Notes: a model not told the origin generated them from the letters alone. 64,000 nucleotides of DNA from Cliona cf. orientalis (GCA_963930775.1 OZ005691.1:4833000-4896999), one strand, 5' to 3'. Positions 31,224-63,249 are shown, counted from the first letter of the stretch. Translations and numbers: made by a program.

Positions 31224-31592
31224 TTCTTTGTGCATAATTTCGGTATTATGACATTGTAGTGATATGGGTGGAGATCACTCGTGCTGTGGCACCTACGTAT
31301 CTGGCTGTCCAAGTTGCTGGTTGAAGAAGCTGTATTGGATCGGTTGTTGGCATCATTTCTCTTTGTTTATTAATTTTTTTTAAAACGCGAAATGATTGTA
31401 TTATTATGAAGCCTGTTTATCTGATTACAATACCATGGATAAAAGATTGTGAAAATTAATTTTAATGGTTGGGGATTCAAGTATTATTAATAAGCATAAT
31501 AAAAAAATTTAGTAATTGTAGCTACACCATGGCACTGATAACAAACTATATAGCTATAATACATAATTTTGTTCAAGAAAATTATTGCAATA
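31224..31592. other. Short intergenic gap between convergent genes
   Basis: AT-rich, no frame or repeat recognised. It holds the 3' ends of the death-domain gene (+) and receptor C (-). Confidence 0.6.
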
Positions 31593-51303
<19,711 letters not shown>

Positions 51304-51630
51304 AGTTGGCAAAGGACTTGATCTAGCCCGGCAGAGTAGTACGCTCAAGTATCAGCGACACGCAGGACAATCGGACGACCACCAGGCCGGATCGCAGTTT
51401 AATCGGCCACGCCTACTGCCGTATTCACACGCACGCGCAGTACTATGATATTAAATTTTAATAGAGGAAGCTGAGAGACCACACTCGGAGCCTTGCTCTG
51501 AGGAACACGACCTATTAAAAGACGTGATAGTGCCGACATGTATATTTATTGGTGATTTCTACTGTCGCTACTTATATTTTCAAAATTCTTCCTCCTGTGC
51601 AATACTAGCAGGTAAGTTTGAATTTTATAT

Positions 51631-52197
51631 TAGGCCAAACAAACTTAATTACTAGTTTCTCAGGCTTTCAAATTTCAAAACCCACGCGGGAGGCGGCTTT
51701 TTATTTTATTTTTTAATGAAAAATGGGCGTGGCGATAGTGACCACGCCCATTTTCGCTAGTGCTGCACGTGGTTGATACACAAGCTATTGCTGAAATACA
51801 AGTATTGAAGTCCAACCAGAGAGAATATATAGCCTAACAATCAAGTTTAGCTTTCTATTTAGTAGAGAAAAGTTTTATCAGTCGTACTAACCTTGTAAGA
51901 TGACAAGATTAGCCTGCACCAGATGACGTCATCATCTTTGAAGAAAATAGCTAGCTAGCTGCTGGCTAAATACCACTTTCACGGAGACTTCAGTTGTGAG
52001 ATGTCAACCAAACTATCCCGAGATGCCAGAAAACAGTTAGTTTTATGAACTCTTTACTGTATGTTCCAATTTTTGTCTGTTAATTAAATTAATTAGCACG
52101 TGACTGCTCACGTGAAAAATAAATAAAAAAGTCTTGCTTTCTCAAAATTTGATGCGGGCGGGCCTGAGAAACTATTAATTAACTTTGCTTGGCCTTA
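51631..52197. mobile_element. M7 inverted-repeat element upstream of receptor C
   Basis: Ends TAGGCCAAACAAACTTAATT and AATTAACTTTGCTTGGCCTTA, with inner GTTTCTCAGGC also inverted. A second palindrome, ATGGGCGTGG...CCACGCCCAT (51723-51751), lies inside. It starts about 330 bp upstream of the receptor C start codon. Confidence 0.85.
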
Positions 52198-52659
52198 TGT
52201 CAGTAACTGCTAAAATGATGGTAAGAGGTCGTCAATAAGGTTTACGGATCCCCAGACCTAGCTATTGGTGGATGCCCATTGTGATCGATGATTAATACCA
52301 CAATTTACCAGGACTACAAGTAACTATATGTCATATGGGGCAGCCTATAAGATTGTATCGGCAATGGTAATTTAGTTTTTAGCTAACTAATTGCGAATGC
52401 CAATTATCGCAAGTTAGTATGTATTATCGGCAGCCTCGCAGTGCGTATTATCACAAGTTAGTACATATTATCGGCAGCCTGTATACTTTCAATACAACAA
52501 TAATTGTAACTACATGATGATATCCAGGAGTAAGAAAATTACGAAGCTTGTTAACAGGTGCGTGGTCACAAAGTAATGGAGGCAGCTTTATATTCAAAGA
52601 GGTCGACATGGAAAATTTTTCATTCTTGCCAGGACTGACTTAGAAATGTTACCAACACA

Positions 52660-53246
52660 TCTCGGTTGTGTCGTCCTTGTTGTTATTGTTGTTGTAGTTG
52701 TTGTTAGCAGAAAAATCGCCATATCTCGAGGTTCAGGCACCTGAGCGACTAGTAATCACAATGAATCAGTCGCATTTGGCGAAAAACGGGCTTCAGTATG
52801 CTTCGAATTGAGGGATATGGCCCACGAGTGTTACAAATAGTGCCTTTTTGTTATAGCCTTCGTAACCACGCCTATCGACAGTGCCCACTCAATGCATATG
52901 CATACAGGCCTTGTGCTTTCTGCTCATGTGCATAACAATGGATGGTAAAGGTCGTCAATAATGCTAGTGGCACACGTTTTGGCTGGTGGCTATCCACAGA
53001 CTGGAATGCAAAGCACCATCGAGTCAGAATGTAAGATACCTATATTTACCTAGTCTAGATCTGGTGCAGAGAGAGATTCAGTGAACCTTTGGCTGATATC
53101 ACCAAGAGCCCTATAATAATTATTATTATACAACCAGGGGCTTATGGGGTCTATATATGAGTTTTTGACACAACCAAGCAACAACAAAAGCAGACCTATA
53201 GATTGCGCAATGTGCGCGCGGGGTATGTGCTCTATAGAGCTCTAGT
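52660..53246. mobile_element. Element Y, forward copy
   Basis: Matches 56052-56632 closely (ATCGCCATATCTCGAGGT, ACCACGCCTATCGACAGTGC, GATTGCGCAATGTGCGCGCG) but lacks the outer left end. Confidence 0.88.
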
Positions 53247-53588
53247 TTGTTCAAAGATATTATTATTATAGCAACAATATTAATGGTGACTATTTCTATC
53301 TGGTGCTTAATTAAAGTAATAATGCAACGCAGATGTACTCTTTGAAGCTACACGTAAGTCACTCCTGAAATTAACCAAATAGGTCACTGCCAGATATCCG
53401 GCCCCCTCTCCGGACCGGTACTCAGTATAGTGCATGTAAAAACACCTATAATATTAATAAGCACGAGCGAATTTTATTTAAGCACCAAACTACGTTGGAA
53501 TTAATTTTTTCTGGTTCCTAAATTACAGTGTTACATATGTTTCATTACGCACACAACAAATTATTGGTATATGAACCCTTGACCATCT

Positions 53589-54134
53589 CCCCAGTAGCTG
53601 CATAGTATAATGGTGCATGTGGTAAAAGGTCGTCAATAGAATGCGTACACATCGATCGATGCTCGCTCCAGAAATCATGGAGATTGCGTCTAAGATCGAC
53701 TCTCAGCCTTGACAGCGACAAGTTTCGATGCTTCAATCACAGAGACGAACTCGACAGTACAGTATTCCTTCCGAACTTCAGGTTGGTCACGCTGCTGCAG
53801 TCGCGCGCGGGACAGCCCCTTGTGACAATGCATGCTATATATAGCGCAAGGCTAGCTTTATTTATCCACGGCATTACATAAGCCAAGAAAACACGTGAAG
53901 TTTAACCAACAGTACTTCTCAGAGAAAGTAGCGCTCAGCTTGTAATGTATTCGCTGGATACACGCGTAAGATACTCTACATATTTACTGATTTTCAAGTC
54001 CCAGAAAGGCTCCAGCGAGGCCTTGAATTTTCTCATAATTACCTCATAGATTACCTAAGAGATTACACCATAGGTTTCATCATAATTACACCATAATTAC
54101 CTCATAACCACAGAAAAGTAAATTGCTACTGGGG
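53589..54134. mobile_element. Element X, inverted copy
   Basis: Ends CCCCAGTAGC and GCTACTGGGG; body is the reverse complement of copy 2. Its right end lies 41 bp before the acceptor of the orphan Ig exon. Confidence 0.88.
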
Positions 54135-54175
54135 AGATAAATAGGACAGTGGTAAAAGAGAGGACTCTTTTACAG

Positions 54176-54760
54176 ATTGCATCACCCCTGATGCAATACT
54201 CGATGCTCCACTCATATTCTGTAAATTTCTCCTGGACATTTGAGAATGACAACAGCACAATTTGCCATCATGTCTTCTCTGTACAATCCTATCAATCATC
54301 TGTACCTTATGACCTTGAAGATAAAACAGAGCCTATACATGTAGGAGCAGTATATCAAAGGTACACGCAAGTCAACCAACAGACTTACCATATCTTTGCT
54401 GACATTGACAGAACCTCCTACCACCAGTTTGAGTTGCGTATACAAGCTAACCTGTTTACCACTAGTGTCAGAGTTTACAGGCATTTCTCTTTCTTGTACC
54501 ACTTTGGAGATCAAGTACCGGCAAAAGTTGTTGAGCCTGCTTCAGATAACACTGTCATTCGAGCGTATCTTGGACATTTAGTAATACTTCCTTGTTCTGG
54601 AATTGGCATGCCGGATCCATTGTCATTCGTACTGAGGGATCCACACATGGAACTTCCTATATGTGATTATTGTGCGTATATAGGGGCCTATTTTAGTTTT
54701 ATAGCTCTGGTCAGCGAATTTGATTTTGGAGAGTACTTCTGTGTGACTACTAATATCTTG
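54176..54760 (+). pseudogene. Orphan FN3/Ig exon of the ROR-like receptor family
   Basis: Homologous to exon 2 of receptors B and C: VNFSWTFENDNSTICHHVFS, YLFELR-like YHQFELRI, YHFGDQVPA, an Ig core with LPCSGIGMP and FGEYFCV, and a donor at 54761 in the same phase. Acceptor at 54175 gives CITPDAILDAP in the expected frame, but about 20 nt are missing relative to the paralogues before VNFSW, shifting the frame. No partner exons (signal peptide, 67-nt, 28-nt, CRD or kringle) were found on this strand. Best read as a broken gene fragment in divergent orientation to receptor C. Confidence 0.8.
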
Positions 54761-54906
54761 GTGAGTTGTGAAGGATGCAGCTATACTTCATAGTAATAAT
54801 AATAGTTGATGGATTTGAATATCACTGGTTGGCATTATTTTGTTTTGACAGATTGAAATGATGATAATAATAATATTATTGTACTGTAGACTCAGTTTTA
54901 ATACTG

Positions 54907-55310
54907 CAGAGCTTGAAATAAGGAGTTAAAAGTGTTCAGACATAATGTCTGTGTACATGATCAGTTTCATTCAGATATTTTAAATTTTTGTACAGGCATT
55001 TCAGATTCTGTTCTATGAGCTGATCATGAGCTGCAGCTACATTTCCGTTTGTACTAGTACTAGTAGTATCTGCAAACTTAGCAGATTCCACAGACCACCA
55101 AACATGACTGTGGTTTGACAGGTAGTGGTACTAGTGAAAACTGTTATTCCCCATATGCACTATGAACGCTGTAGGCAACCACAGTACTGAGCTCTTGCTC
55201 TAGGCTATATCTAGATCTGGACATTATGTCCGCACAAAGGCTGCTATGCTCGGACATTCAGGCAATATGCACGGAAAATGTCCGATGTCTGACTGTTATT
55301 TCAAGCTCTG
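54907..55310. mobile_element. Element with CAGAGCTTGAAATAA ends (hAT-like)
   Basis: 404 bp with terminal inverted repeats CAGAGCTTGAAATAA and TTATTTCAAGCTCTG and subterminal GACAT/ATGTC repeats. The termini resemble hAT-derived MITEs; no clear 8-bp target duplication could be fixed. Confidence 0.85.
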
Positions 55311-56051
55311 AATATTATTACTTCCGTGCTATTTGCTGTGTATGTGATCAAATATGCCCAATCGAATTAAATGCAATACAGAACAGGTTGTTTTAGTAGC
55401 TTAGTAGCTATGGTGTTAGCTACTACTGATTGTTGTCTCTCTGCAGCACTGTGCAAGTATCCCAAAGTGCTGATTGGTTTTCTCGTGGACGGTCACAAAT
55501 AGTTTCCCGTCCCCCACCCGCATGCTATTTTGGCACCCGCATCCTCACTTATTATTGGCAGTATCATTGGCCACACCCCTTAATTCGAGGCAGGTTTAGG
55601 GGTGTGGTCAGATTCTTGCAAACAACGAAGTCACTGAGTTGTATGCTAGCTAATAGCAGCAGAATAATAATGTTATTAAAAATATCCGCCCGCCCACATG
55701 GGTTGATGGCAAATCGGGGGACAGGAAACAAGTATATTGTTAACTGTTTGTTTCAGGCAGATTAATAAGCATTCTTCATCATAATTTGCTTCTTAAGTCA
55801 TGCTCTGTTGGTAGTGGTAAACACTGTAGTGACTAGGCCTGAGCTAATTATTGAGGGTTATCTAGGATTGCCAACGACAGTCCTAGGACGTCCCCAAACC
55901 CCTATCCCCAATCCCATATAATGCACCTATCATCAGTGACAATCCCCACCCCCAGGTTGGGTGGGGGAATAGTGGGGATTTGACCAAGTGCTGTGTAGAA
56001 AACCCCACCCCTGGGGCTCTGCCCAATGTCAATACCCCTATAGATCCCAAT
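55311..56051. other. Intergenic, no supported gene
   Basis: No convincing exon. About 55930-56030 has C-rich and G-rich patches (CCCCACCCCCAGG, GGGTGGGGG) that can pair. Confidence 0.55.
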
Positions 56052-56632
56052 ATTTACCCCGCGTGTGTGCGCAAGGGGGTAAAGTAATCGGTCGTGTCGT
56101 CGTCGTTGTTGTTGTCATTGTTAGCACAAAAATCGCCATATCTCGAGGTCTAGGCACCTGAGCGACTAATAAGCACAATGAATCAGTCGCATTTGGCGAA
56201 AAACGAGCTTCAGTGTGCCTCGAATCGAGGGATATGGTCCACGAGCGTGACAAATAGTGCCTTTTTGATAGCTTTCGTAACCACGCCTATCGACAGTGCC
56301 CACTCACTGCATTATGCATACAGGCCTTGTGCTTTCTGCTCATGCGCATAGCATTGAATAATTATGGATGGTAAAGGTCGTCAATAATGCTAGTGGCACA
56401 CGTTTGGCGGACTGGAATGCAAAGCCCCATCGAATCAGAATGTAAGATACCTATATCTACCTGGTGCAGAGAGAGATTCAATGATGTTTTTGCTGATATC
56501 ACCAAGAGCCCTATATTGTACAACCAGGGGCTTATGGGGTCTATAAGTCCTTGATGCAACCAAGCAACAACAAAAGCAGACCTATAGATTGCGCAATGTG
56601 CGCGCGGGGTATGTGCTCTATAGAGCTCTAGT
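56052..56632. mobile_element. Element Y, most complete forward copy
   Basis: Runs from TTTACCCCGCGTGTGTGCGC to GTGCGCGCGGGGTATGTGCT plus CTATAGAGCTCTAG, so both GC-rich inverted ends are kept. No protein-coding frame recognised. Confidence 0.88.
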
Positions 56633-56929
56633 ACTATAGGGGATACATAGGGGATTTGAACTCGATGTAACAAACTACTGTGTCAATATCCTGTATCCTC
56701 AGGGGGAAACTCCTATCAATTCCCCGTCAACTCCCCTCTATAGCACGGGGGTGGGGTAGTGGGGGGGGGGGTGTCATTGACAGGTGCATAAGTTTGACAA
56801 TACGGCTTGAAAAATGTTTAGAGCAAAATTAGCTACCCATTTTCTCAGATCCTATCACATAATTATTATTATTATTATTACAAGAAGACTGCTAAGTGGA
56901 AAAAAGTGTGTTCATTTAGCTAGAAAAAC

Positions 56930-57259
56930 ATCTGCATTAGGAGGAACAAACTGAATTTAACAAGTTTAGATCCATCAGAGGCTTTGGTACCACTGGGCCT
57001 ACCTCCACTTGTGCCGACAGAATAGCCATCAGATGCTTTGGTACCACTGGGCCTACCACCACTAGTGCTGACAGAATATCCATCAGAGGCTTTGGTACCA
57101 CTGGTGCCCACAGAATAGCCATCAGAGGCCTTAGTATTACTTGGCCGACCATCTTTTTTACCAAACATAAATTCACAAGATGTACACTGTTTTAAATTAT
57201 TAAAAGCATAATTCAGTATAGGTAGAACAATTATTGCACTATTTTTTACCACGAGGCAT
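56930..57259 (-). pseudogene. Zinc-ribbon/GRP-repeat (AT-hook-like) protein fragment
   Basis: Minus strand: MPRGKK then an in-frame TAG, CNNC, and after further disruption CTSCEFMFGKKDGRP and tandem units of the type GTKASDGYSV-TSGGRPS (54-bp DNA unit, three full copies). The plan of a CxxC pair followed by GRP repeats is typical of repeated proteins common in sponge and cnidarian genomes, with GRP cores like AT-hooks. The stops suggest a relic, or an intron-containing 5' end. The conserved repeats still form one open frame. Confidence 0.6.
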
Positions 57260-57609
57260 AGCTACTATTCAACAATTCACTGACTGAATGATAGTAGATC
57301 ACAACTTGAAACACTTTAACAACCAGCCACCACCAAAAGGACGACAATCAGTCAGTCAGCTTGCACCACAAAGATTGATAATACCACAAGATACAGTACT
57401 TGCTACCAAATCATGTGGTGCTTAGTGATCATTATCTAGAGCATGAAGCAGCCAATGACGAACTTTCCCTAACTTTGCTTCACTCTAGTATTTTAATAGC
57501 TATGGTGAATATTGTCATTGGCCTAAACTGTGTATTGATGATGATGCATCAGTATACATACTAGTATTTAATCTTTTATTATCCAATATACATGTAAGAC
57601 AACCTTTCC

Positions 57610-57805
57610 CGGCATAATCTATGAGGTAATTATGAACTGTCAATCTATATAGGGTCTCAATGGAGTCTTTCTGAGACTTGAAAATCGCTGAGTATAAATA
57701 TGTAGAATATCTGACTCATGTATCTGTACAAGCTGTTTATCTGATAAGTACAGTAACTGTGGTTGAAGTTCACATGTTCCCTTGGCTTACATAATCTCGT
57801 GTATG
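57610..57805. mobile_element. Element X, partial copy
   Basis: Similar to the left half of X (ATCTATGAGGTAATTATGA, GAGACTTGAAAATCGCT, ACTCATGTATC), without terminal repeats. Confidence 0.6.
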
Positions 57806-57919
57806 TGCATTCGCTCAATCAGACGCTGCTCTTGATTAGTTGCCACACTTCCGGAAGTACTGAAAGAAATAACTGTTAACACACTGCTTTAATAAATTAT
57901 TAATGAAGCTGCTACTTAC

Positions 57920-57985
57920 AGGTCTAGGAAGTTCGTCATACTGGACTTGCTCTAATTGTTCAAAAATAATTTTTAATTTGGCCAT
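57920..57985 (-). CDS. Possible short first coding exon
   Basis: ATG at 57985 opens 22 codons (MAKLKIIFEQLEQVQYDELP) ending at a GTAAGT donor at 57919, phase 0. The nearest downstream acceptor (57877) leads to a stop after seven codons in that phase, so the continuation is not established. No family recognised. Confidence 0.25.
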
Positions 57986-58318
57986 TTGGTGTTAAATAGA
58001 AAGTAAATAAATTTAGCTGACAGTTTGTTTGAGTGAAAATAGAACTGATCTATAACAAATAGAGAAAGCACTAGCTATATATAGTAGCTACCTTGCTTAA
58101 CTATCTCTGGTGGATGTCCAGCTATCAGGTTTATCGATTGTTGTCAGCTCTATAGTGTCAGAGTGCAATCGATCTTCAGTTTCTGTAGTCACCATTCTCT
58201 GCGATGAATGTGGAAGCCTCCGAGTAATAGCTGTAATGAGAAGCCTAACTCTGATATATCTCCTCGTGGAACCACGGACCGTTGATCAATGGACCATCGA
58301 CCATCAAGTGCCCTTCTG

Positions 58319-58455
58319 GGCCACTGTAGATCAAAAAGTTTCATGAAACTGGCACCATTGGATTCAGCACACATAGAATTATCAATCCATGCAAAAATTC
58401 AATTTTTATAAAAAATTGCAAAATTAATGTTCTCATAGCAGATTATATATTGTAG
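58319..58455. mobile_element. M0 element, truncated inverted copy
   Basis: Reverse complement matches 4217-4330 (ATGGATTGATA, AATCCAATGGTG) including part of the terminal repeat (TTCTCATAGCAG); the other end is missing. Confidence 0.8.
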
Positions 58456-58612
58456 GTACATGATGTACCAGAATAGTGTAGTAATCTACTGTCTGCATTA
58501 TGTTTATGCACATGCACATACATAAACACACTCATGCACACACACTCACACTCACACGCACACATACCCAAAATATTCATAAATATGAATATGAAATTAG
58601 CCATGACCCCAG

Positions 58613-58782
58613 TATCCTTCCAGACTGACTATCGCTGGACGGTCTCAACTGTCCTTGCTATCCTCGTTGCAACATGCACATTCATTGTGGGGATCACATG
58701 TTGCTTTTTGGTCGACATTGGCAGGAAATATTTCAGGAAACAAGTGAGCCGTAAATCAATCTCTACATCTCAGACTGTGTAA
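58613..58782 (+). CDS. Possible last exon: membrane span and short basic tail
   Basis: After an acceptor at 58612, a frame gives a short extracellular piece, a hydrophobic span (VLAILVATCTFIVGITC) and a 20-residue basic tail (RKYFRKQVSRK) to a stop at 58782. It could be the membrane exon of a small receptor, perhaps connected with the orphan Ig exon at 54176, but no intermediate exons were found. Confidence 0.3.
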
Positions 58783-59508
58783 TAACTTTATTGACATCTG
58801 TTTGTGCCTGTGTACCCCTTTTAATCAGCTGATCACATAATATAATACTAAGTGTTTTCTTGATCTATAATGATTATTATGTTATTGCTGGGCTATCTTA
58901 TAATGTAGCTATTAGTATAATATTTATGCATGTATGCAGAGATGGTCCGGTCTATCTTATCTCGTATAATGTGCCAGACTCCCCTATCCACAGAGGGAGA
59001 AAGAACCTGGCAAAAGGTGTATTCTACAATAATATGACATACTATCTGGCTGTATTCCATGGCTGCACTACACTTGGGACCATAATAAAGCGTGATACTT
59101 AGGTATCACTAGGTTGATAATAGAAGCTTGTGTGGTACAGGAGTAGATTAATTAGATAGGAGTGTTGAACTACATGCAAACGCGTTCCGGGAGGATGATG
59201 TAGATAGTACGCGAAGTAACTGAGGTGATGTAGGTGAGTAGAGTGGGTGTGTGCAGCTGCAGTCTGCATTTACATAACACCCACTTAAAGTACAAGATGT
59301 GATAGTGCATGGCAGCCTTGATTATAATTTGTCTAGATACCCGAACGCTGTTACTATGTTTGTACCGTAGTCCTATCTAATCTACTCCTGGTGGTAACAG
59401 ACATGCACTTGGACACGCAACTATACAAAATGGTGTCATAGTATTATAATACAGCATATATAACAAAATGTCATGATATTATTGTGCTGTCTTGAGACTA
59501 TAACTTCT
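58783..59508. other. Intergenic, no supported gene
   Basis: No frame with recognisable content. GGAGTAGATTAATTAGATAG at 59140 and the inverted CTATCTAATCTACTCC near 59370 mark a possible 250-bp inverted-repeat element. Confidence 0.5.
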
Positions 59509-60189
59509 ATACCGTATAGCGGGTAAATTTGGCGAGCATTAAATTTGGCGAATCACTCCCTTAAAGATATTGGCGAATTTTAAATTTGGCGACTTGACAA
59601 ATTGTGAGCGCAAGCGCATGACGCGATAAACAAGTGACGTAATATGCATGGATCAGCTGGCCGGCCGGCCACTCCATTCGCCGAGCTAGCTAGCAGTGTC
59701 AGATCGAGAGTTGTGTTCTAGGCCACCATATTTACAAGAACATTTGGAGCCCATCTGTTGGAGAAGAGTTAGATTGCAGGTGTGAGCCAACAAATACCGA
59801 GGATCCATATGCTGTCGCTGTAGTACGTAGAAGCACTGTGGTTGGCCACGTCCCCCGAAAGATATCGGCTACGTGTTCTAGTCACTTTTCTTCAGATAAA
59901 AGGGCACTATATGACGAAGGTAGCGTCGGATGTTTAACCTGAAAGAACTTGAGCAGTGACATTGATTCCTGACAAACAATTCTGTTTAATATACACCAAG
60001 GTTGCGAGCAATCAATCTAATTTTGCTGAATTCGCACTGCTCTCGTTCACATGCGCATGCGCACACGTAGTCATTACGTCATAAAAATACGTTATTTAAA
60101 TATTGGCAAGCTTTAATTTGACGATTTTCTTCAAAATTTGCCAAATCGCCAAATTAAAAACCTTGCCAAAGTTTCTTGCTATACGGTAT
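59509..60189. mobile_element. M9 element with ATACCGTATAGC ends
   Basis: 681 bp. Termini ATACCGTATAGCGGGTAAAT and the inverted TTCTTGCTATACGGTAT; AAATTTGGCGA motifs are repeated at the left and inverted at the right. It encloses a HIRAN-like coding relic. Confidence 0.9.
59727..59942 (+). pseudogene. HIRAN-like domain relic inside element M9
   Basis: 51 codons read HIYKNIWSPSVGEELDCR, then NTEDPYAVAVV and VVGHVPRKISATCS, the hallmark pattern of the HIRAN-like proteins linked with mobile elements in invertebrates. After CS the family sequence is lost and the frame stops at 59942. No start codon or splice acceptor is evident. Confidence 0.8.
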
Positions 60190-62125
60190 ATGTATTAGAT
60201 TCTGAACATGAAAGCATGTCCTATACACAGCACACGTGCATATGGGTGCATGCATACACAATATCATAATAATAAACTAAGAGCTGTCAGCTTATACATT
60301 CTGTACCAGGACAATGACAGAGTCAAAAGTGACTTGTTTATAATATTATAGCAAATGTCATACATGTACTGATTTTAAATTTAGTGCTGCCTTTAGAAGA
60401 GAAGCTCTTTTAGGCTAATGGAGGCCATTGCTTGAGTCTACAATTATCGATAGAGGCTTGCCTAAAGCAAACTTATTCCTTGCCATATCTAGTACAGTTT
60501 GTGCATATAGCAAGCCATTTGCTGAATAATGATAAAAATAACTACTTAAAAGCACTCATGAAACTGGCACTTGCAACATCTCCAAGAATTAAATGTTGGA
60601 TATAATAATATTATCATAATGGAATAAGTATATAGTTGATGTTAATAGATATGCCTTAGCTTGTTTCAACAATCACTTCAAGTTCTTTGCCATATTGAGC
60701 ACTGAGTATACAAAACACCATTAATCAGCTGTTTAGTTATCAATAATATGAAACCTTGTGACTTCATATTTTAAGGTCAACATTCAAATGAAAAGCCATG
60801 GCTTAAGTCCAGGGTTGCATACAGGATTTTATTGTGAAGGGAGGAGAATAAATCTGCACATACATATAGGCATATATAGCACTGTATTATTACCCTTTAC
60901 TTCTTTAAATACGAATTTCACACTGAGATTTCAGCAATTCACTACTACAATATGTTTTTGTGCACTTTCTGACATCGTTACTAAAACTTCAATGATAGTT
61001 TCAAGATGTTTTATAACAAGAGCTACATGCTTACTATTGTTTTGGAGTTTTTACTTCAAGAAGCTGCTTGTCAATCCAAAGGAGAAACGACAGTGTTTCT
61101 AGTTGTTTCAGAGTTGACCAGTAGCTTCAACGTCTGTGGAAGTCAAAGTTCACTCGCATGGCAGTCCAGCGGTGTGGCTCTACTAAGTTCGTCCATGATC
61201 ATTGGTTGATACCATTCCAGTCACACACCTACAAAAGACAAAGTTATGTTCAAAAGATATCTTTATTACTTCTATGTTCAAAAGATATCTTTATTACTTC
61301 TACTTGTTGCTATTGGCATAGTTTCTGGTAGGATCAATCATGCAGATGCAGGATATATAACACTTATACCATGATCACCATGGATTTATAGCTGAAAACC
61401 ACACCTCTCTCTCAGGCTACACCTTTTCTGCAATAAATCCTTGGTGACCGTGGTATACCTATAACCTATGCGTCAGCATCCACGCAGACAACCACGTATC
61501 AGGCATACTTTAATGAGTAAACTTCCTTATGTGGGATAGTGTAGTGATGAGAGAATTAGCTTAGTAATACATGTTCAGTAGCAATCTTACATTAGGTTTA
61601 TCAGGCACGTTTGTGTATGTATATTCTGTATAGCTGGAAATTTCGCCAGGAGAAAATTTCGTCAAATTTTCCTCCATTGGTGAAACTTCTATCTGCAGAT
61701 TTTTGTCCGTGCTGATAGTTGCATAGAGAACATGGCAACCTTTTACTGCATTGACAAAAATTTATTCCATCAAATCAGGGGCAGATCTAAGATTTTTAGA
61801 ATGGTGGGGTTGTAATACTGCTGCGCGCAAAGCGCACAAAAATTTTTAGGTCACACCCACTTAATTAAGACCACACCCCATTTAATTATCTTGAGAGCTA
61901 CTTTGCTGTATAACGCACTCCAACAAGTGCAAAACCTCACACTTCACCATAGTTTATCTAGAGAGCGGTTTTACAACTTCTCTAGAACATGATCACTACT
62001 AAGCACTTCAGTAGTGCTGCATTTTATACTGCTACTCAGACCATTTGGGGGGGGGGGCATGATTATGATATGTGTACAAGTGCTACGAATATTACATACA
62101 AGAATCTTTGTTTACTTGTATTTAG
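60190..62125. other. Intergenic, no supported gene
   Basis: Only weak frames. A 28-bp tandem duplication (ATGTTCAAAAGATATCTTTA...) lies at about 61246-61300. TTTCGCCAGGAGAAAATTTC near 61640 resembles M8 termini. Confidence 0.55.
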
Positions 62126-62238
62126 GCAGCAGAACCAGATGACCCACAAGCCTGATGCAGTAGTTGCCAAACAATACAAGGAAAATTATGAAATCTATAG
62201 AAAAACAGCTAACCACTGGGCACAAACCTTTGCTGGAG
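62126..62238 (+). pseudogene. UBE2K-like ubiquitin-conjugating enzyme exon relic
   Basis: Between an acceptor (62125) and a GTGAGT donor (62239) the sequence reads AAEPDDPQ, then after a 4-nt insertion DAVVAKQYKENYEIYRKTA, then NHWAQTFAG. This matches the end of the E2 core of UBE2K (E2-25K), with one frameshift. Other E2 exons were not found. Because the splice sites are preserved, it arose by genomic duplication, not retroposition, unless the insertion is a sequencing error. Confidence 0.75.
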
Positions 62239-63249
62239 GTGAGTGAGAGCAAGAAACACTCTTTGAAGAGTACAGAGGTCAACTTGTGTAATGCAATGCA
62301 CACAGAATGCACTTATCTACCCACAAAGTCCAGCTTGGTAACCACTACTTACAGCTACCTCCTGTAGCTCAGCACAGCAGTGTGGTCACACATCTGGATG
62401 CAGTTACCATAACAGTTATGCTAGCGCTTGTACTTATGGTCAGTTTGACCTATATACTCTTCAAAGAGTGGTCAATACAGAGTCAGACACTCTCTCTACC
62501 CCTTCTTATATACTCTTACTTGGTGAGAGTGATTGTGTAGAAGTTCAAATGTACATTTTCTATATACATTTCCAATATACAAGTTGTTGGACTCCAGTGG
62601 TTCAGTAACTTTCTACATGTATATTATATGTATGTATGTATGTTTGTGAAAGTGAAAGAGTGGGTATGCCAGTTTTACAGTACATAATCTTCTTAGGGAG
62701 GTGGGTAAGGAAGTTATATGATAGGAATACAGAATGGCACATTATTAAAGCATCATGCCAAACCAAGGTGGTGCGTTAGAGCTAAGTGGGTGGGCTCATT
62801 TAAATAGAGCATAAAAATTGTACTTCAAAATTAGGTGGCTCATTTTATTAGAGAAGAACCTTAATTAGAATGGCTACAGTAAGACTTGAATACACTGAAT
62901 TTTCACCATTGTCCAGTACCAATATTAAGCATTTTGGAAGCCTTTGCAACCTCTGTGGTTGTAATGATCACTGACATAGGTAGTTTGATTATTATGTTTT
63001 ATAGCAGCACCCTAATAATTTTCTTGGTGTGTTCACTATAATGGTGTGCACTGATGTACGAAAAGGTAATCTTGTAGCATGCATTCAATGAATGTTTCAT
63101 CCAAATTTGTCATACTATGTAACTACACTCTGTAACTAACAGGCAGCGGTTATACACAATTTAAAAGTATAATAGTCAATTTTGGCTATAGCCTACTAAG
63201 ACATGGAGTTGTTTATAGTACGACAGTGTCAGCAAGTCATATGAGCTCT
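62239..63249. other. Intergenic, no supported gene
   Basis: Apart from TCTTCAAAGAGT-type short inverted motifs near 62260 and 62460, nothing recognisable was seen. Confidence 0.5.

Noticed and set aside
60758..61209. Overlapping frames near 61 kb as a small secreted protein
   Set aside because: No clear signal peptide or family, and two overlapping frames are equally open.
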